NCBI GenBank assembly: GCA_031213475.1
Contig: JARUPZ010000016.1
Coordinates: 2,909,140 to 2,973,139, forward strand
Origin: Nereocystis luetkeana
Lineage: Eukaryota; Sar; Phaeophyceae; Laminariales; Laminariaceae
DNA: 64,000 bases
Direction: 5' to 3'
The notes under the pieces were generated by a model that searched no databases, was not told the origin of the DNA, and was given only the letters and a program-made list of their open reading frames with translations. The position numbers and the translations under genes are program-made. This document shows, piece by piece, positions 40,432 through 53,079 of the stretch (its first letter is position 1; the number at the start of each line of letters is the position of its first letter).

Positions 40432-42161
40432 TTTTTTTTTTTTTTTCACGGTCTCTTCTTTTGTTGTTCTTCTTGTTTTTGTTTCGCGTTGGCCTTTTTT
40501 GTTTGCGGCCTGTTTTGTTTTGTTTGTTTGTTTGTTTGTTTGTTTGTTTGTATTTTTTTGCTTTGTTTTCTGTTTTCTGTCTAGTTTTGTTTGAGCAGTG
40601 TTTCCTGAGCGGGCTGTACTAACGGTACTGCAGGTCTCACTCCCCGTCCCTTTCTCTCTCCCCCCTAAAAAAAGGTGTGTTTCAAGACGGCCAAGATGAA
40701 GATCTGCGGGCTGGACTCCAAGAGCTGCCAGCTAAGTTTCTGTTGGTTGTATGGTGTTGTCGTTTTCTGGCGTTGTCTTTGTAGGAGCTGTGGGCACGCG
40801 AATTCGCTCTGGAAATTTGAGCGAGCGCCGTGTCCAGGTAGATAGCGTGAGTCTGCTTGGTTGTGTGTTTTTGGGTTTTTGTGGGCGGCGAGAGGGTCGT
40901 GGGCATGTAAATCCTGCGCTCAGAAATTCGGTAGCGCCATGCCGGGCGAGGGTACGGGTCCGGGTTGGCATGGAAATGTTCGCTACTCGAAATTCAAGCG
41001 CCGTGTCGGTCGGGTTTGGTGTGAGTCTGGGCTTCGGTGTTTTTTGTTGTTGTGGTATTTTGAGTCTTTGTGGGCGGCGAGAGGGTCGTGGGCATGTAAA
41101 TCCTGCGCTCAGAAATTCGGTAGCGCCATGCCGGGCGAGGGTACGGGTCCGGGTTGGCATGGAAATGTTCGCTACTCGAAATTCAAGCGCCGTGTCGGTC
41201 GGGTTTGGTGTGAGTCTGGGCTTCGGTGTTTTTTGTTGTTGTGGTATTTTGAGTCTTTGTGGGCGGCGAGAGGGTCGTGGGCATGTAAATCCTGCGCTCA
41301 GAAATTCGGTAGCGCCATGCCGGGCGAGGGTACGGGTCCGGGTTGGCATGGAAATGTTCGCTACTCGAAATTCAAGCGCCGTGTCGGTCGGGTTTGGTGT
41401 GAGTCTGGGCTTCGGTGTTTTTTGTTGTTGTGGTATTTTGAGTCTTTGTGGGCGGCGAGAGGGTCGTGGGCATGTAAATCCTGCGCTCAGAAATTCGGTA
41501 GCGCCATGCCGGGCGAGGGTACGGGTCCGGGTTGGCATGGAAATGTTCGCTACTCGAAATTCAAGCGCCGTGTCGGTCGGGTTTGGTGTTGAGTCTGGGC
41601 TTCGGTGTTTTTTGTTGTTGTGGTATTTTGAGTCTTTGTGGGCGGCGAGAGGGTCGTGGGCATGTAAATCCTGCGCTCAGAAATTCGGTAGCGCCATGCC
41701 GGGCGAGGGTACGGGTTAGGCGCCGTGTTGGGGTGGTTGGTGTGCGATTGCTATGTTTTGAGATTTACGTTGTGTCAGAAGTGGTGCTGGTGTTATGGTA
41801 GCATGCCTCACTCCGTCGCTTGGCTGTCATCCTGACTCTTTTCGCGCGTCGTCTGTGGGGGGGAGCGGGCAAGTCATTTTTAGTTTTATTTCTTCCCCGA
41901 GGCCGCCTCGGCTCGGTGGGCTTGCTCGCTCCCACCCTCCGTCTCTTTTTTCTGACAGGCGTCTGGATGGTCGTGGACTACCTGGGGGCCGTCATCGTCC
42001 TGGACTTCCTGGTTGGGCAGGGCGGCTTAGGGCAGGGAGTTTGAGCGCTTGCTTGCGTGAATAGCGGCATTGTTTTGTTGATGGTATCGTTGAGTCTTGT
42101 GCGCGCGGCCGACCTGTACGTAGCGTAGGCGTAGGCAGCCCCGGTTTCGCAGCTAGTGTAC
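40432..42161 (+). repeat. Array unit 2 (5 subrepeats)
   Basis: 1730 bp, the shortest unit class, also seen in units 10 and 12. Confidence 0.93.
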
Positions 42162-44647
42162 TTTTTTTTTTTTTTTCACGGTCTCTTCTTTTGTTGTTCT
42201 TCTTGTTTTTGTTTCGCGTTGGCCTTTTTTGTTTGCGGCCTGTTTTGTTTTGTTTGTTTGTTTGTTTGTTTGTTTGTTTGTATTTTTTTGCTTTGTTTTC
42301 TGTTTCCTGTCTAGTTTTGTTTGAGCAGTGTTTCCTGAGCGGGCTGTACTAACGGTACTGCAGGTCTCACTCCCCGTCCCTTTCTCTCTCCCCCCTAAAA
42401 AAAGGTGTGTTTCAAGACGGCCAAGATGAAGATCTGCGGGCTGGACTCCAAGAGCTGCCAGCTAAGTTTCTGTTGGTTGTATGGTGTTGTCGTTTTCTGG
42501 CGTTGTCTTTGTAGGAGCTGTGGGCACGCGAATTCGCTCTGGAAATTTGAGCGAGCGCCGTGTCCAGGTAGATAGCGTGAGTCTGCTTGGTTGTGTGTTT
42601 TTGGGTTTTTGTGGGCGGCGAGAGGGTCGTGGGCATGTAAATCCTGCGCTCAGAAATTCGGTAGCGCCATGCCGGGCGAGGGTACGGGTCCGGGTTGGCA
42701 TGGAAATGTTCGCTACTCGAAATTCAAGCGCCGTGTCGGTCGGGTTTGGTGTGAGTCTGGGCTTCGGTGTTTTTTGTTGTTGTGGTATTTTGAGTCTTTG
42801 TGGGCGGCGAGAGGGTCGTGGGCATGTAAATCCTGCGCTCAGAAATTCGGTAGCGCCATGCCGGGCGAGGGTACGGGTCCGGGTTGGCATGGAAATGTTC
42901 GCTACTCGAAATTCAAGCGCCGTGTCGGTCGGGTTTGGTGTGAGTCTGGGCTTCGGTGTTTTTTGTTGTTGTGGTATTTTGAGTCTTTGTGGGCGGCGAG
43001 AGGGTCGTGGGCATGTAAATCCTGCGCTCAGAAATTCGGTAGCGCCATGCCGGGCGAGGGTACGGGTCCGGGTTGGCATGGAAATGTTCGCTACTCGAAA
43101 TTCAAGCGCCGTGTCGGTCGGGTTTGGTGTGAGTCTGGGCTTCGGTGTTTTTTGTTGTTGTGGTATTTTGAGTCTTTGTGGGCGGCGAGAGGGTCGTGGG
43201 CATGTAAATCCTGCGCTCAGAAATTCGGTAGCGCCATGCCGGGCGAGGGTACGGGTCCGGGTTGGCATGGAAATGTTCGCTACTCGAAATTCAAGCGCCG
43301 TGTCGGTCTGGTTTGGTGTTGAGTCTGGGCTTCGGTGTTTTTTGTTGTTGTGGTATTTTGAGTCTTTGTGGGCGGCGAGAGGGTCGTGGGCATGTAAATC
43401 CTGCGCTCAGAAATTCGGTAGCGCCATGCCGGGCGAGGGTACGGGTCCGGGTTGGCATGGAAATGTTCGCTACTCGAAATTCAAGCGCCGTGTCGGTCGG
43501 GTTTGGTGTGAGTCTGGGCTTCGGTGTTTTTTGTTGTTGTGGTATTTTGAGTCTTTGTGGGCGGCGAGAGGGTCGTGGGCATGTAAATCCTGCGCTCAGA
43601 AATTCGGTAGCGCCATGCCGGGCGAGGGTACGGGTCCGGGTTGGCATGGAAATGTTCGCTACTCGAAATTCAAGCGCCGTGTCGGTCGGGTTTGGTGTGA
43701 GTCTGGGCTTCGGTGTTTTTTGTTGTTGTGGTATTTTGAGTCTTTGTGGGCGGCGAGAGGGTCGTGGGCATGTAAATCCTGCGCTCAGAAATTCGGTAGC
43801 GCCATGCCGGGCGAGGGTACGGGTCCGGGTTGGCATGGAAATGTTCGCTACTCGAAATTCAAGCGCCGTGTCGGTCGGGTTTGGTGTGAGTCTGGGCTTC
43901 GGTGTTTTTTGTTGTTGTGGTATTTTGAGTCTTTGTGGGCGGCGAGAGGGTCGTGGGCATGTAAATCCTGCGCCAGAAATTCGGTAGCGCCATGCCGGGC
44001 GAGGGTACGGGTCCGGGTTGGCATGGAAATGTTCGCTACTCGAAATTCAAGCGCCGTGTCGGTCGGGTTTGGTGTTGAGTCTGGGCTTCGGTGTTTTTTG
44101 TTGTTGTGGTATTTTGAGTCTTTGTGGGCGGCGAGAGGGTCGTGGGCATGTAAATCCTGCGCTCAGAAATTCGGTAGCGCCATGCCGGGCGAGGGTACGG
44201 GTTAGGCGCCGTGTTGGGGTGGTTGGTGTGCGATTGCTATGTTTTGAGATTTACGTTGTGTCAGAAGTGGTGCTGGTGTTATGGTAGCATGCCTCACTCC
44301 GTCGCTTGGCTGTCATCCTGACTCTTTTCGCGCGTCGTCTGTGGGGGGGAGCGGGCAAGTCATTTTTAGTTTTATTTCTTCCCCGAGGCCGCCTCGGCTC
44401 GGTGGGCTTGCTCGCTCCCACCCTCCGTCTCTTTTTTCTGACAGGCGTCTGGATGGTCGTGGACTACCTGGGGGCCGTCATCGTCCTGGACTTCCTGGTT
44501 GGGCAGGGCGGCTTAGGGCAGGGAGTTTGAGCGCTTGCTTGCGTGAATAGCGGCATTGTTTTGTTGATGGTATCGTTGAGTCTTGTGCGCGCGGCCGACC
44601 TGTACGTAGCGTAGGCGTAGGCAGCCCCGGTTTCGCAGCTAGTGTAC
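42162..44647 (+). repeat. Array unit 3 (9 subrepeats, recombinant)
   Basis: A terminal-type subrepeat (GGTGTTGAGTCTGG) occurs in the middle (about 43310) as well as at the end, so two units were fused. A one-base deletion (GCGCCAG for GCGCTCAG) lies at about 43972. It shares GTTTCCTGTCTAG with unit 4. Confidence 0.93.
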
Positions 44648-46755
44648 TTTTTTTTTTTTTTTCACGGTCTCTTCTTTTGTTGTTCTTCTTGTTTTTGTTT
44701 CGCGTTGGCCTTTTTTGTTTGCGGCCTGTTTTGTTTTGTTTGTTTGTTTGTTTGTTTGTTTGTTTGTATTTTTTTGCTTTGTTTTCTGTTTCCTGTCTAG
44801 TTTTGTTTGAGCAGTGTTTCCTGAGCGGGCTGTACTAACGGTACTGCAGGTCTCACTCCCCGTCCCTTTCTCTCTCCCCCCTAAAAAAAGGTGTGTTTCA
44901 AGACGGCCAAGATGAAGATCTGCGGGCTGGACTCCAAGAGCTGCCAGCTAAGTTTCTGTTGGTTGTATGGTGTTGTCGTTTTCTGGCGTTGTCTTTGTAG
45001 GAGCTGTGGGCACGCGAATTCGCTCTGGAAATTTGAGCGAGCGCCGTGTCCAGGTAGATAGCGTGAGTCTGCTTGGTTGTGTGTTTTTGGGTTTTTGTGG
45101 GCGGCGAGAGGGTCGTGGGCATGTAAATCCTGCGCTCAGAAATTCGGTAGCGCCATGCCGGGCGAGGGTACGGGTCCGGGTTGGCATGGAAATGTTCGCT
45201 ACTCGAAATTCAAGCGCCGTGTCGGTCGGGTTTGGTGTGAGTCTGGGCTTCGGTGTTTTTTGTTGTTGTGGTATTTTGAGTCTTTGTGGGCGGCGAGAGG
45301 GTCGTGGGCATGTAAATCCTGCGCTCAGAAATTCGGTAGCGCCATGCCGGGCGAGGGTACGGGTCCGGGTTGGCATGGAAATGTTCGCTACTCGAAATTC
45401 AAGCGCCGTGTCGGTCGGGTTTGGTGTGAGTCTGGGCTTCGGTGTTTTTTGTTGTTGTGGTATTTTGAGTCTTTGTGGGCGGCGAGAGGGTCGTGGGCAT
45501 GTAAATCCTGCGCTCAGAAATTCGGTAGCGCCATGCCGGGCGAGGGTACGGGTCCGGGTTGGCATGGAAATGTTCGCTACTCGAAATTCAAGCGCCGTGT
45601 CGGTCGGGTTTGGTGTGAGTCTGGGCTTCGGTGTTTTTTGTTGTTGTGGTATTTTGAGTCTTTGTGGGCGGCGAGAGGGTCGTGGGCATGTAAATCCTGC
45701 GCTCAGAAATTCGGTAGCGCCATGCCGGGCGAGGGTACGGGTCCGGGTTGGCATGGAAATGTTCGCTACTCGAAATTCAAGCGCCGTGTCGGTCGGGTTT
45801 GGTGTGAGTCTGGGCTTCGGTGTTTTTTGTTGTTGTGGTATTTTGAGTCTTTGTGGGCGGCGAGAGGGTCGTGGGCATGTAAATCCTGCGCTCAGAAATT
45901 CGGTAGCGCCATGCCGGGCGAGGGTACGGGTCCGGGTTGGCATGGAAATGTTCGCTACTCGAAATTCAAGCGCCGTGTCGGTCGGGTTTGGTGTGAGTCT
46001 GGGCTTCGGTGTTTTTTGTTGTTGTGGTATTTTGAGTCTTTGTGGGCGGCGAGAGGGTCGTGGGCATGTAAATCCTGCGCTCAGAAATTCGGTAGCGCCA
46101 TGCCGGGCGAGGGTACGGGTCCGGGTTGGCATGGAAATGTTCGCTACTCGAAATTCAAGCGCCGTGTCGGTCTGGTTTGGTGTTGAGTCTGGGCTTCGGT
46201 GTTTTTTGTTGTTGTGGTATTTTGAGTCTTTGTGGGCGGCGAGAGGGTCGTGGGCATGTAAATCCTGCGCTCAGAAATTCGGTAGCGCCATGCCGGGCGA
46301 GGGTACGGGTTAGGCGCCGTGTTGGGGTGGTTGGTGTGCGATTGCTATGTTTTGAGATTTACGTTGTGTCAGAAGTGGTGCTGGTGTTATGGTAGCATGC
46401 CTCACTCCGTCGCTTGGCTGTCATCCTGACTCTTTTCGCGCGTCGTCTGTGGGGGGGAGCGGGCAAGTCATTTTTAGTTTTATTTCTTCCCCGAGGCCGC
46501 CTCGGCTCGGTGGGCTTGCTCGCTCCCACCCTCCGTCTCTTCTTTCTGACAGGCGTCTGGATGGTCGTGGACTACCTGGGGGCCGTCATCGTCCTGGACT
46601 TCCTGGTTGGGCAGGGCGGCTTAGGGCAGGGAGTTTGAGCGCTTGCTTGCGTGAATAGCGGCATTGTTTTGTTGATGGTATCGTTGAGTCTTGTGCGCGC
46701 GGCCGACCTGTACGTAGCGTAGGCGTAGGCAGCCCCGGTTTCGCAGCTAGTGTAC
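44648..46755 (+). repeat. Array unit 4 (7 subrepeats)
   Basis: Shares GTTTCCTGTCTAG and GTCTGGTTTGG with unit 3. Has TCTTCTTTCTGACAG instead of TCTTTTTTCTGACAG before segment B. Confidence 0.93.
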
Positions 46756-48863
46756 TTTTTTTTTTTTTTTCACGGTCTCTTCTTTTGTTGTTCTTCTTGT
46801 TTTTGTTTCGCGTTGGCCTTTTTTGTTTGCGGCCTGTTTTGTTTTGTTTGTTTGTTTGTTTGTTTGTTTGTTTGTATTTTTTTGCTTTGTTTTCTGTTTT
46901 CTGTCTAGTTTTGTTTGAGCAGTGTTTCCTGAGCGGGCTGTACTAACGGTACTGCAGGTCTCACTCCCCGTCCCTTTCTCTCTCCCCCCTAAAAAAAGGT
47001 GTGTTTCAAGACGGCCAAGATGAAGATCTGCGGGCTGGACTCCAAGAGCTGCCAGCTAAGTTTCTGTTGGTTGTATGGTGTTGTCGTTTTCTGGCGTTGT
47101 CTTTGTAGGAGCTGTGGGCACGCGAATTCGCTCTGGAAATTTGAGCGAGCGCCGTGTCCAGGTAGATAGCGTGAGTCTGCTTGGTTGTGTGTTTTTGGGT
47201 TTTTGTGGGCGGCGAGAGGGTCGTGGGCATGTAAATCCTGCGCTCAGAAATTCGGTAGCGCCATGCCGGGCGAGGGTACGGGTCCGGGTTGGCATGGAAA
47301 TGTTCGCTACTCGAAATTCAAGCGCCGTGTCGGTCGGGTTTGGTGTGAGTCTGGGCTTCGGTGTTTTTTGTTGTTGTGGTATTTTGAGTCTTTGTGGGCG
47401 GCGAGAGGGTCGTGGGCATGTAAATCCTGCGCTCAGAAATTCGGTAGCGCCATGCCGGGCGAGGGTACGGGTCCGGGTTGGCATGGAAATGTTCGCTACT
47501 CGAAATTCAAGCGCCGTGTCGGTCGGGTTTGGTGTGAGTCTGGGCTTCGGTGTTTTTTGTTGTTGTGGTATTTTGAGTCTTTGTGGGCGGCGAGAGGGTC
47601 GTGGGCATGTAAATCCTGCGCTCAGAAATTCGGTAGCGCCATGCCGGGCGAGGGTACGGGTCCGGGTTGGCATGGAAATGTTCGCTACTCGAAATTCAAG
47701 CGCCGTGTCGGTCGGGTTTGGTGTGAGTCTGGGCTTCGGTGTTTTTTGTTGTTGTGGTATTTTGAGTCTTTGTGGGCGGCGAGAGGGTCGTGGGCATGTA
47801 AATCCTGCGCTCAGAAATTCGGTAGCGCCATGCCGGGCGAGGGTACGGGTCCGGGTTGGCATGGAAATGTTCGCTACTCGAAATTCAAGCGCCGTGTCGG
47901 TCGGGTTTGGTGTGAGTCTGGGCTTCGGTGTTTTTTGTTGTTGTGGTATTTTGAGTCTTTGTGGGCGGCGAGAGGGTCGTGGGCATGTAAATCCTGCGCT
48001 CAGAAATTCGGTAGCGCCATGCCGGGCGAGGGTACGGGTCCGGGTTGGCATGGAAATGTTCGCTACTCGAAATTCAAGCGCCGTGTCGGTCGGGTTTGGT
48101 GTGAGTCTGGGCTTCGGTGTTTTTTGTTGTTGTGGTATTTTGAGTCTTTGTGGGCGGCGAGAGGGTCGTGGGCATGTAAATCCTGCGCTCAGAAATTCGG
48201 TAGCGCCATGCCGGGCGAGGGTACGGGTCCGGGTTGGCATGGAAATGTTCGCTACTCGAAATTCAAGCGCCGTGTCGGTCGGGTTTGGTGTTGAGTCTGG
48301 GCTTCGGTGTTTTTTGTTGTTGTGGTATTTTGAGTCTTTGTGGGCGGCGAGAGGGTCGTGGGCATGTAAATCCTGCGCTCAGAAATTCGGTAGCGCCATG
48401 CCGGGCGAGGGTGCGGGTTAGGCGCCGTGTTGGGGTGGTTGGTGTGCGATTGCTATGTTTTGAGATTTACGTTGTGTCAGAAGTGGTGCTGGTGTTATGG
48501 TAGCATGCCTCACTCCGTCGCTTGGCTGTCATCCTGACTCTTTTCGCGCGTCGTCTGTGGGGGGGAGCGGGCAAGTCATTTTTAGTTTTATTTCTTCCCC
48601 GAGGCCGCCTCGGCTCGGTGGGCTTGCTCGCTCCCACCCTCCGTCTCTTTTTTCTGACAGGCGTCTGGATGGTCGTGGACTACCTGGGGGCCGTCATCGT
48701 CCTGGACTTCCTGGTTGGGCAGGGCGGCTTAGGGCAGGGAGTTTGAGCGCTTGCTTGCGTGAATAGCGGCATTGTTTTGTTGATGGTATCGTTGAGTCTT
48801 GTGCGCGCGGCCGACCTGTACGTAGCGTAGGCGTAGGCAGCCCCGGTTTCGCAGCTAGTGTAC
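46756..48863 (+). repeat. Array unit 5 (7 subrepeats)
   Basis: Distinguished by GAGGGTGCGGGTTAGG in place of GAGGGTACGGGTTAGG. Confidence 0.93.
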
Positions 48864-50971
48864 TTTTTTTTTTTTTTTCACGGTCTCTTCTTTTGTTGTT
48901 CTTCTTGTTTTTGTTTCGCGTTGGCCTTTTTTGTTTGCGGCCTGTTTTGTTTTGTTTGTTTGTTTGTTTGTTTGTTTGTTTGTATTTTTTTGCTTTGTTT
49001 TCTGTTTTCTGTCTAGTTTTGTTTGAGCAGTGTTTCCTGAGCGGGCTGTACTAACGGTACTGCAGGTCTCACTCCCCGTCCCTTTCTCTCTCCCCCCTAA
49101 AAAAAGGTGTGTTTCAAGACGGCCAAGATGAAGATCTGCGGGCTGGACTCCAAGAGCTGCCAGCTAAGTTTCTGTTGGTTGTATGGTGTTGTCGTTTTCT
49201 GGCGTTGTCTTTGTAGGAGCTGTGGGCACGCGAATTCGCTCTGGAAATTTGAGCGAGCGCCGTGTCCAGGTAGATAGCGTGAGTCTGCTTGGTTGTGTGT
49301 TTTTGGGTTTTTGTGGGCGGCGAGAGGGTCGTGGGCATGTAAATCCTGCGCTCAGAAATTCGGTAGCGCCATGCCGGGCGAGGGTACGGGTCCGGGTTGG
49401 CATGGAAATGTTCGCTACTCGAAATTCAAGCGCCGTGTCGGTCGGGTTTGGTGTGAGTCTGGGCTTCGGTGTTTTTTGTTGTTGTGGTATTTTGAGTCTT
49501 TGTGGGCGGCGAGAGGGTCGTGGGCATGTAAATCCTGCGCTCAGAAATTCGGTAGCGCCATGCCGGGCGAGGGTACGGGTCCGGGTTGGCATGGAAATGT
49601 TCGCTACTCGAAATTCAAGCGCCGTGTCGGTCGGGTTTGGTGTGAGTCTGGGCTTCGGTGTTTTTTGTTGTTGTGGTATTTTGAGTCTTTGTGGGCGGCG
49701 AGAGGGTCGTGGGCATGTAAATCCTGCGCTCAGAAATTCGGTAGCGCCATGCCGGGCGAGGGTACGGGTCCGGGTTGGCATGGAAATGTTCGCTACTCGA
49801 AATTCAAGCGCCGTGTCGGTCGGGTTTGGTGTGAGTCTGGGCTTCGGTGTTTTTTGTTGTTGTGGTATTTTGAGTCTTTGTGGGCGGCGAGAGGGTCGTG
49901 GGCATGTAAATCCTGCGCTCAGAAATTCGGTAGCGCCATGCCGGGCGAGGGTACGGGTCCGGGTTGGCATGGAAATGTTCGCTACTCGAAATTCAAGCGC
50001 CGTGTCGGTCGGGTTTGGTGTGAGTCTGGGCTTCGGTGTTTTTTGTTGTTGTGGTATTTTGAGTCTTTGTGGGCGGCGAGAGGGTCGTGGGCATGTAAAT
50101 CCTGCGCTCAGAAATTCGGTAGCGCCATGCCGGGCGAGGGTACGGGTCCGGGTTGGCATGGAAATGTTCGCTACTCGAAATTCAAGCGCCGTGTCGGTCG
50201 GGTTTGGTGTGAGTCTGGGCTTCGGTGTTTTTTGTTGTTGTGGTATTTTGAGTCTTTGTGGGCGGCGAGAGGGTCGTGGGCATGTAAATCCTGCGCTCAG
50301 AAATTCGGTAGCGCCATGCCGGGCGAGGGTACGGGTCCGGGTTGGCATGGAAATGTTCGCTACTCGAAATTCAAGCGCCGTGTCGGTCGGGTTTGGTGTT
50401 GAGTCTGGGCTTCGGTGTTTTTTGTTGTTGTGGTATTTTGAGTCTTTGTGGGCGGCGAGAGGGTCGTGGGCATGTAAATCCTGCGCTCAGAAATTCGGTA
50501 GCGCCATGCCGGGCGAGGGTACGGGTTAGGCGCCGTGTTGGGGTGGTTGGTGTGCGATTGCTATGTTTTGAGATTTACGTTGTGTCAGAAGTGGTGCTGG
50601 TGTTATGGTAGCATGCCTCACTCCGTCGCTTGGCTGTCATCCTGACTCTTTTCGCGCGTCGTCTGTGGGGGGGAGCGGGCAAGTCATTTTTAGTTTTATT
50701 TCTTCCCCGAGGCCGCCTCGGCTCGGTGGGCTTGCTCGCTCCCACCCTCCGTCTCTTTTTTCTGACAGGCGTCTGGATGGTCGTGGACTACCTGGGGGCC
50801 GTCATCGTCCTGGACTTCCTGGTTGGGCAGGGCGGCTTAGGGCAGGGAGTTTGAGCGCTTGCTTGCGTGAATAGCGGCATTGTTTTGTTGATGGTATCGT
50901 TGAGTCTTGTGCGCGCGGCCGACCTGTACGTAGCGTAGGCGTAGGCAGCCCCGGTTTCGCAGCTAGTGTAC
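48864..50971 (+). repeat. Array unit 6 (7 subrepeats)
   Basis: Matches the consensus 2108-bp unit; I see no private variant. Confidence 0.93.
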
Positions 50972-53079
50972 TTTTTTTTTTTTTTTCACGGTCTCTTCTT
51001 TTGTTGTTCTTCTTGTTTTTGTTTCGCGTTGGCCTTTTTTGTTTGCGGCCTGTTTTGTTTTGTTTGTTTGTTTGTTTGTTTGTTTGTTTGTATTTTTTTG
51101 CTTTGTTTTCTGTTTTCTGTCTAGTTTTGTTTGAGCAGTGTTTCCTGAGCGGGCTGTACTAACGGTACTGCAGGTCTCACTCCCCGTCCCTTTCTCTCTC
51201 CCCCCTAAAAAAAGGTGTGTTTCAAGACGGCCAAGATGAAGATCTGCGGGCTGGACTCCAAGAGCTGCCAGCTAAGTTTCTGTTGGTTGTATGGTGTTGT
51301 CGTTTTCTGGCGTTGTCTTTGTAGGAGCTGTGGGCACGCGAATTCGCTCTGGAAATTTGAGCGAGCGCCATGTCCAGGTAGATAGCGTGAGTCTGCTTGG
51401 TTGTGTGTTTTTGGGTTTTTGTGGGCGGCGAGAGGGTCGTGGGCATGTAAATCCTGCGCTCAGAAATTCGGTAGCGCCATGCCGGGCGAGGGTACGGGTC
51501 CGGGTTGGCATGGAAATGTTCGCTACTCGAAATTCAAGCGCCGTGTCGGTCGGGTTTGGTGTGAGTCTGGGCTTCGGTGTTTTTTGTTGTTGTGGTATTT
51601 TGAGTCTTTGTGGGCGGCGAGAGGGTCGTGGGCATGTAAATCCTGCGCTCAGAAATTCGGTAGCGCCATGCCGGGCGAGGGTACGGGTCCGGGTTGGCAT
51701 GGAAATGTTCGCTACTCGAAATTCAAGCGCCGTGTCGGTCGGGTTTGGTGTGAGTCTGGGCTTCGGTGTTTTTTGTTGTTGTGGTATTTTGAGTCTTTGT
51801 GGGCGGCGAGAGGGTCGTGGGCATGTAAATCCTGCGCTCAGAAATTCGGTAGCGCCATGCCGGGCGAGGGTACGGGTCCGGGTTGGCATGGAAATGTTCG
51901 CTACTCGAAATTCAAGCGCCGTGTCGGTCGGGTTTGGTGTGAGTCTGGGCTTCGGTGTTTTTTGTTGTTGTGGTATTTTGAGTCTTTGTGGGCGGCGAGA
52001 GGGTCGTGGGCATGTAAATCCTGCGCTCAGAAATTCGGTAGCGCCATGCCGGGCGAGGGTACGGGTCCGGGTTGGCATGGAAATGTTCGCTACTCGAAAT
52101 TCAAGCGCCGTGTCGGTCGGGTTTGGTGTGAGTCTGGGCTTCGGTGTTTTTTGTTGTTGTGGTATTTTGAGTCTTTGTGGGCGGCGAGAGGGTCGTGGGC
52201 ATGTAAATCCTGCGCTCAGAAATTCGGTAGCGCCATGCCGGGCGAGGGTACGGGTCCGGGTTGGCATGGAAATGTTCGCTACTCGAAATTCAAGCGCCGT
52301 GTCGGTCGGGTTTGGTGTGAGTCTGGGCTTCGGTGTTTTTTGTTGTTGTGGTATTTTGAGTCTTTGTGGGCGGCGAGAGGGTCGTGGGCATGTAAATCCT
52401 GCGCTCAGAAATTCGGTAGCGCCATGCCGGGCGAGGGTACGGGTCCGGGTTGGCATGGAAATGTTCGCTACTCGAAATTCAAGCGCCGTGTCGGTCGGGT
52501 TTGGTGTTGAGTCTGGGCTTCGGTGTTTTTTGTTGTTGTGGTATTTTGAGTCTTTGTGGGCGGCGAGAGGGTCGTGGGCATGTAAATCCTGCGCTCAGAA
52601 ATTCGGTAGCGCCATGCCGGGCGAGGGTACGGGTTAGGCGCCGTGTTGGGGTGGTTGGTGTGCGATTGCTATGTTTTGAGATTTACGTTGTGTCAGAAGT
52701 GGTGCTGGTGTTATGGTAGCATGCCTCACTCCGTCGCTTGGCTGTCATCCTGACTCTTTTCGCGCGTCGTCTGTGGGGGGGAGCGGGCAAGTCATTTTTA
52801 GTTTTATTTCTTCCCCGAGGCCGCCTCGGCTCGGTGGGCTTGCTCGCTCCCACCCTCCGTCTCTTTTTTCTGACAGGCGTCTGGATGGTCGTGGACTACC
52901 TGGGGGCCGTCATCGTCCTGGACTTCCTGGTTGGGCAGGGCGGCTTAGGGCAGGGAGTTTGAGCGCTTGCTTGCGTGAATAGCGGCATTGTTTTGTTGAT
53001 GGTATCGTTGAGTCTTGTGCGCGCGGCCGACCTGTACGTAGCGTAGGCGTAGGCAGCCCCGGTTTCGCAGCTAGTGTAC
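50972..53079 (+). repeat. Array unit 7 (7 subrepeats)
   Basis: Carries GAGCGCCATGTCC (others GAGCGCCGTGTCC), shared only with unit 8. Confidence 0.93.
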
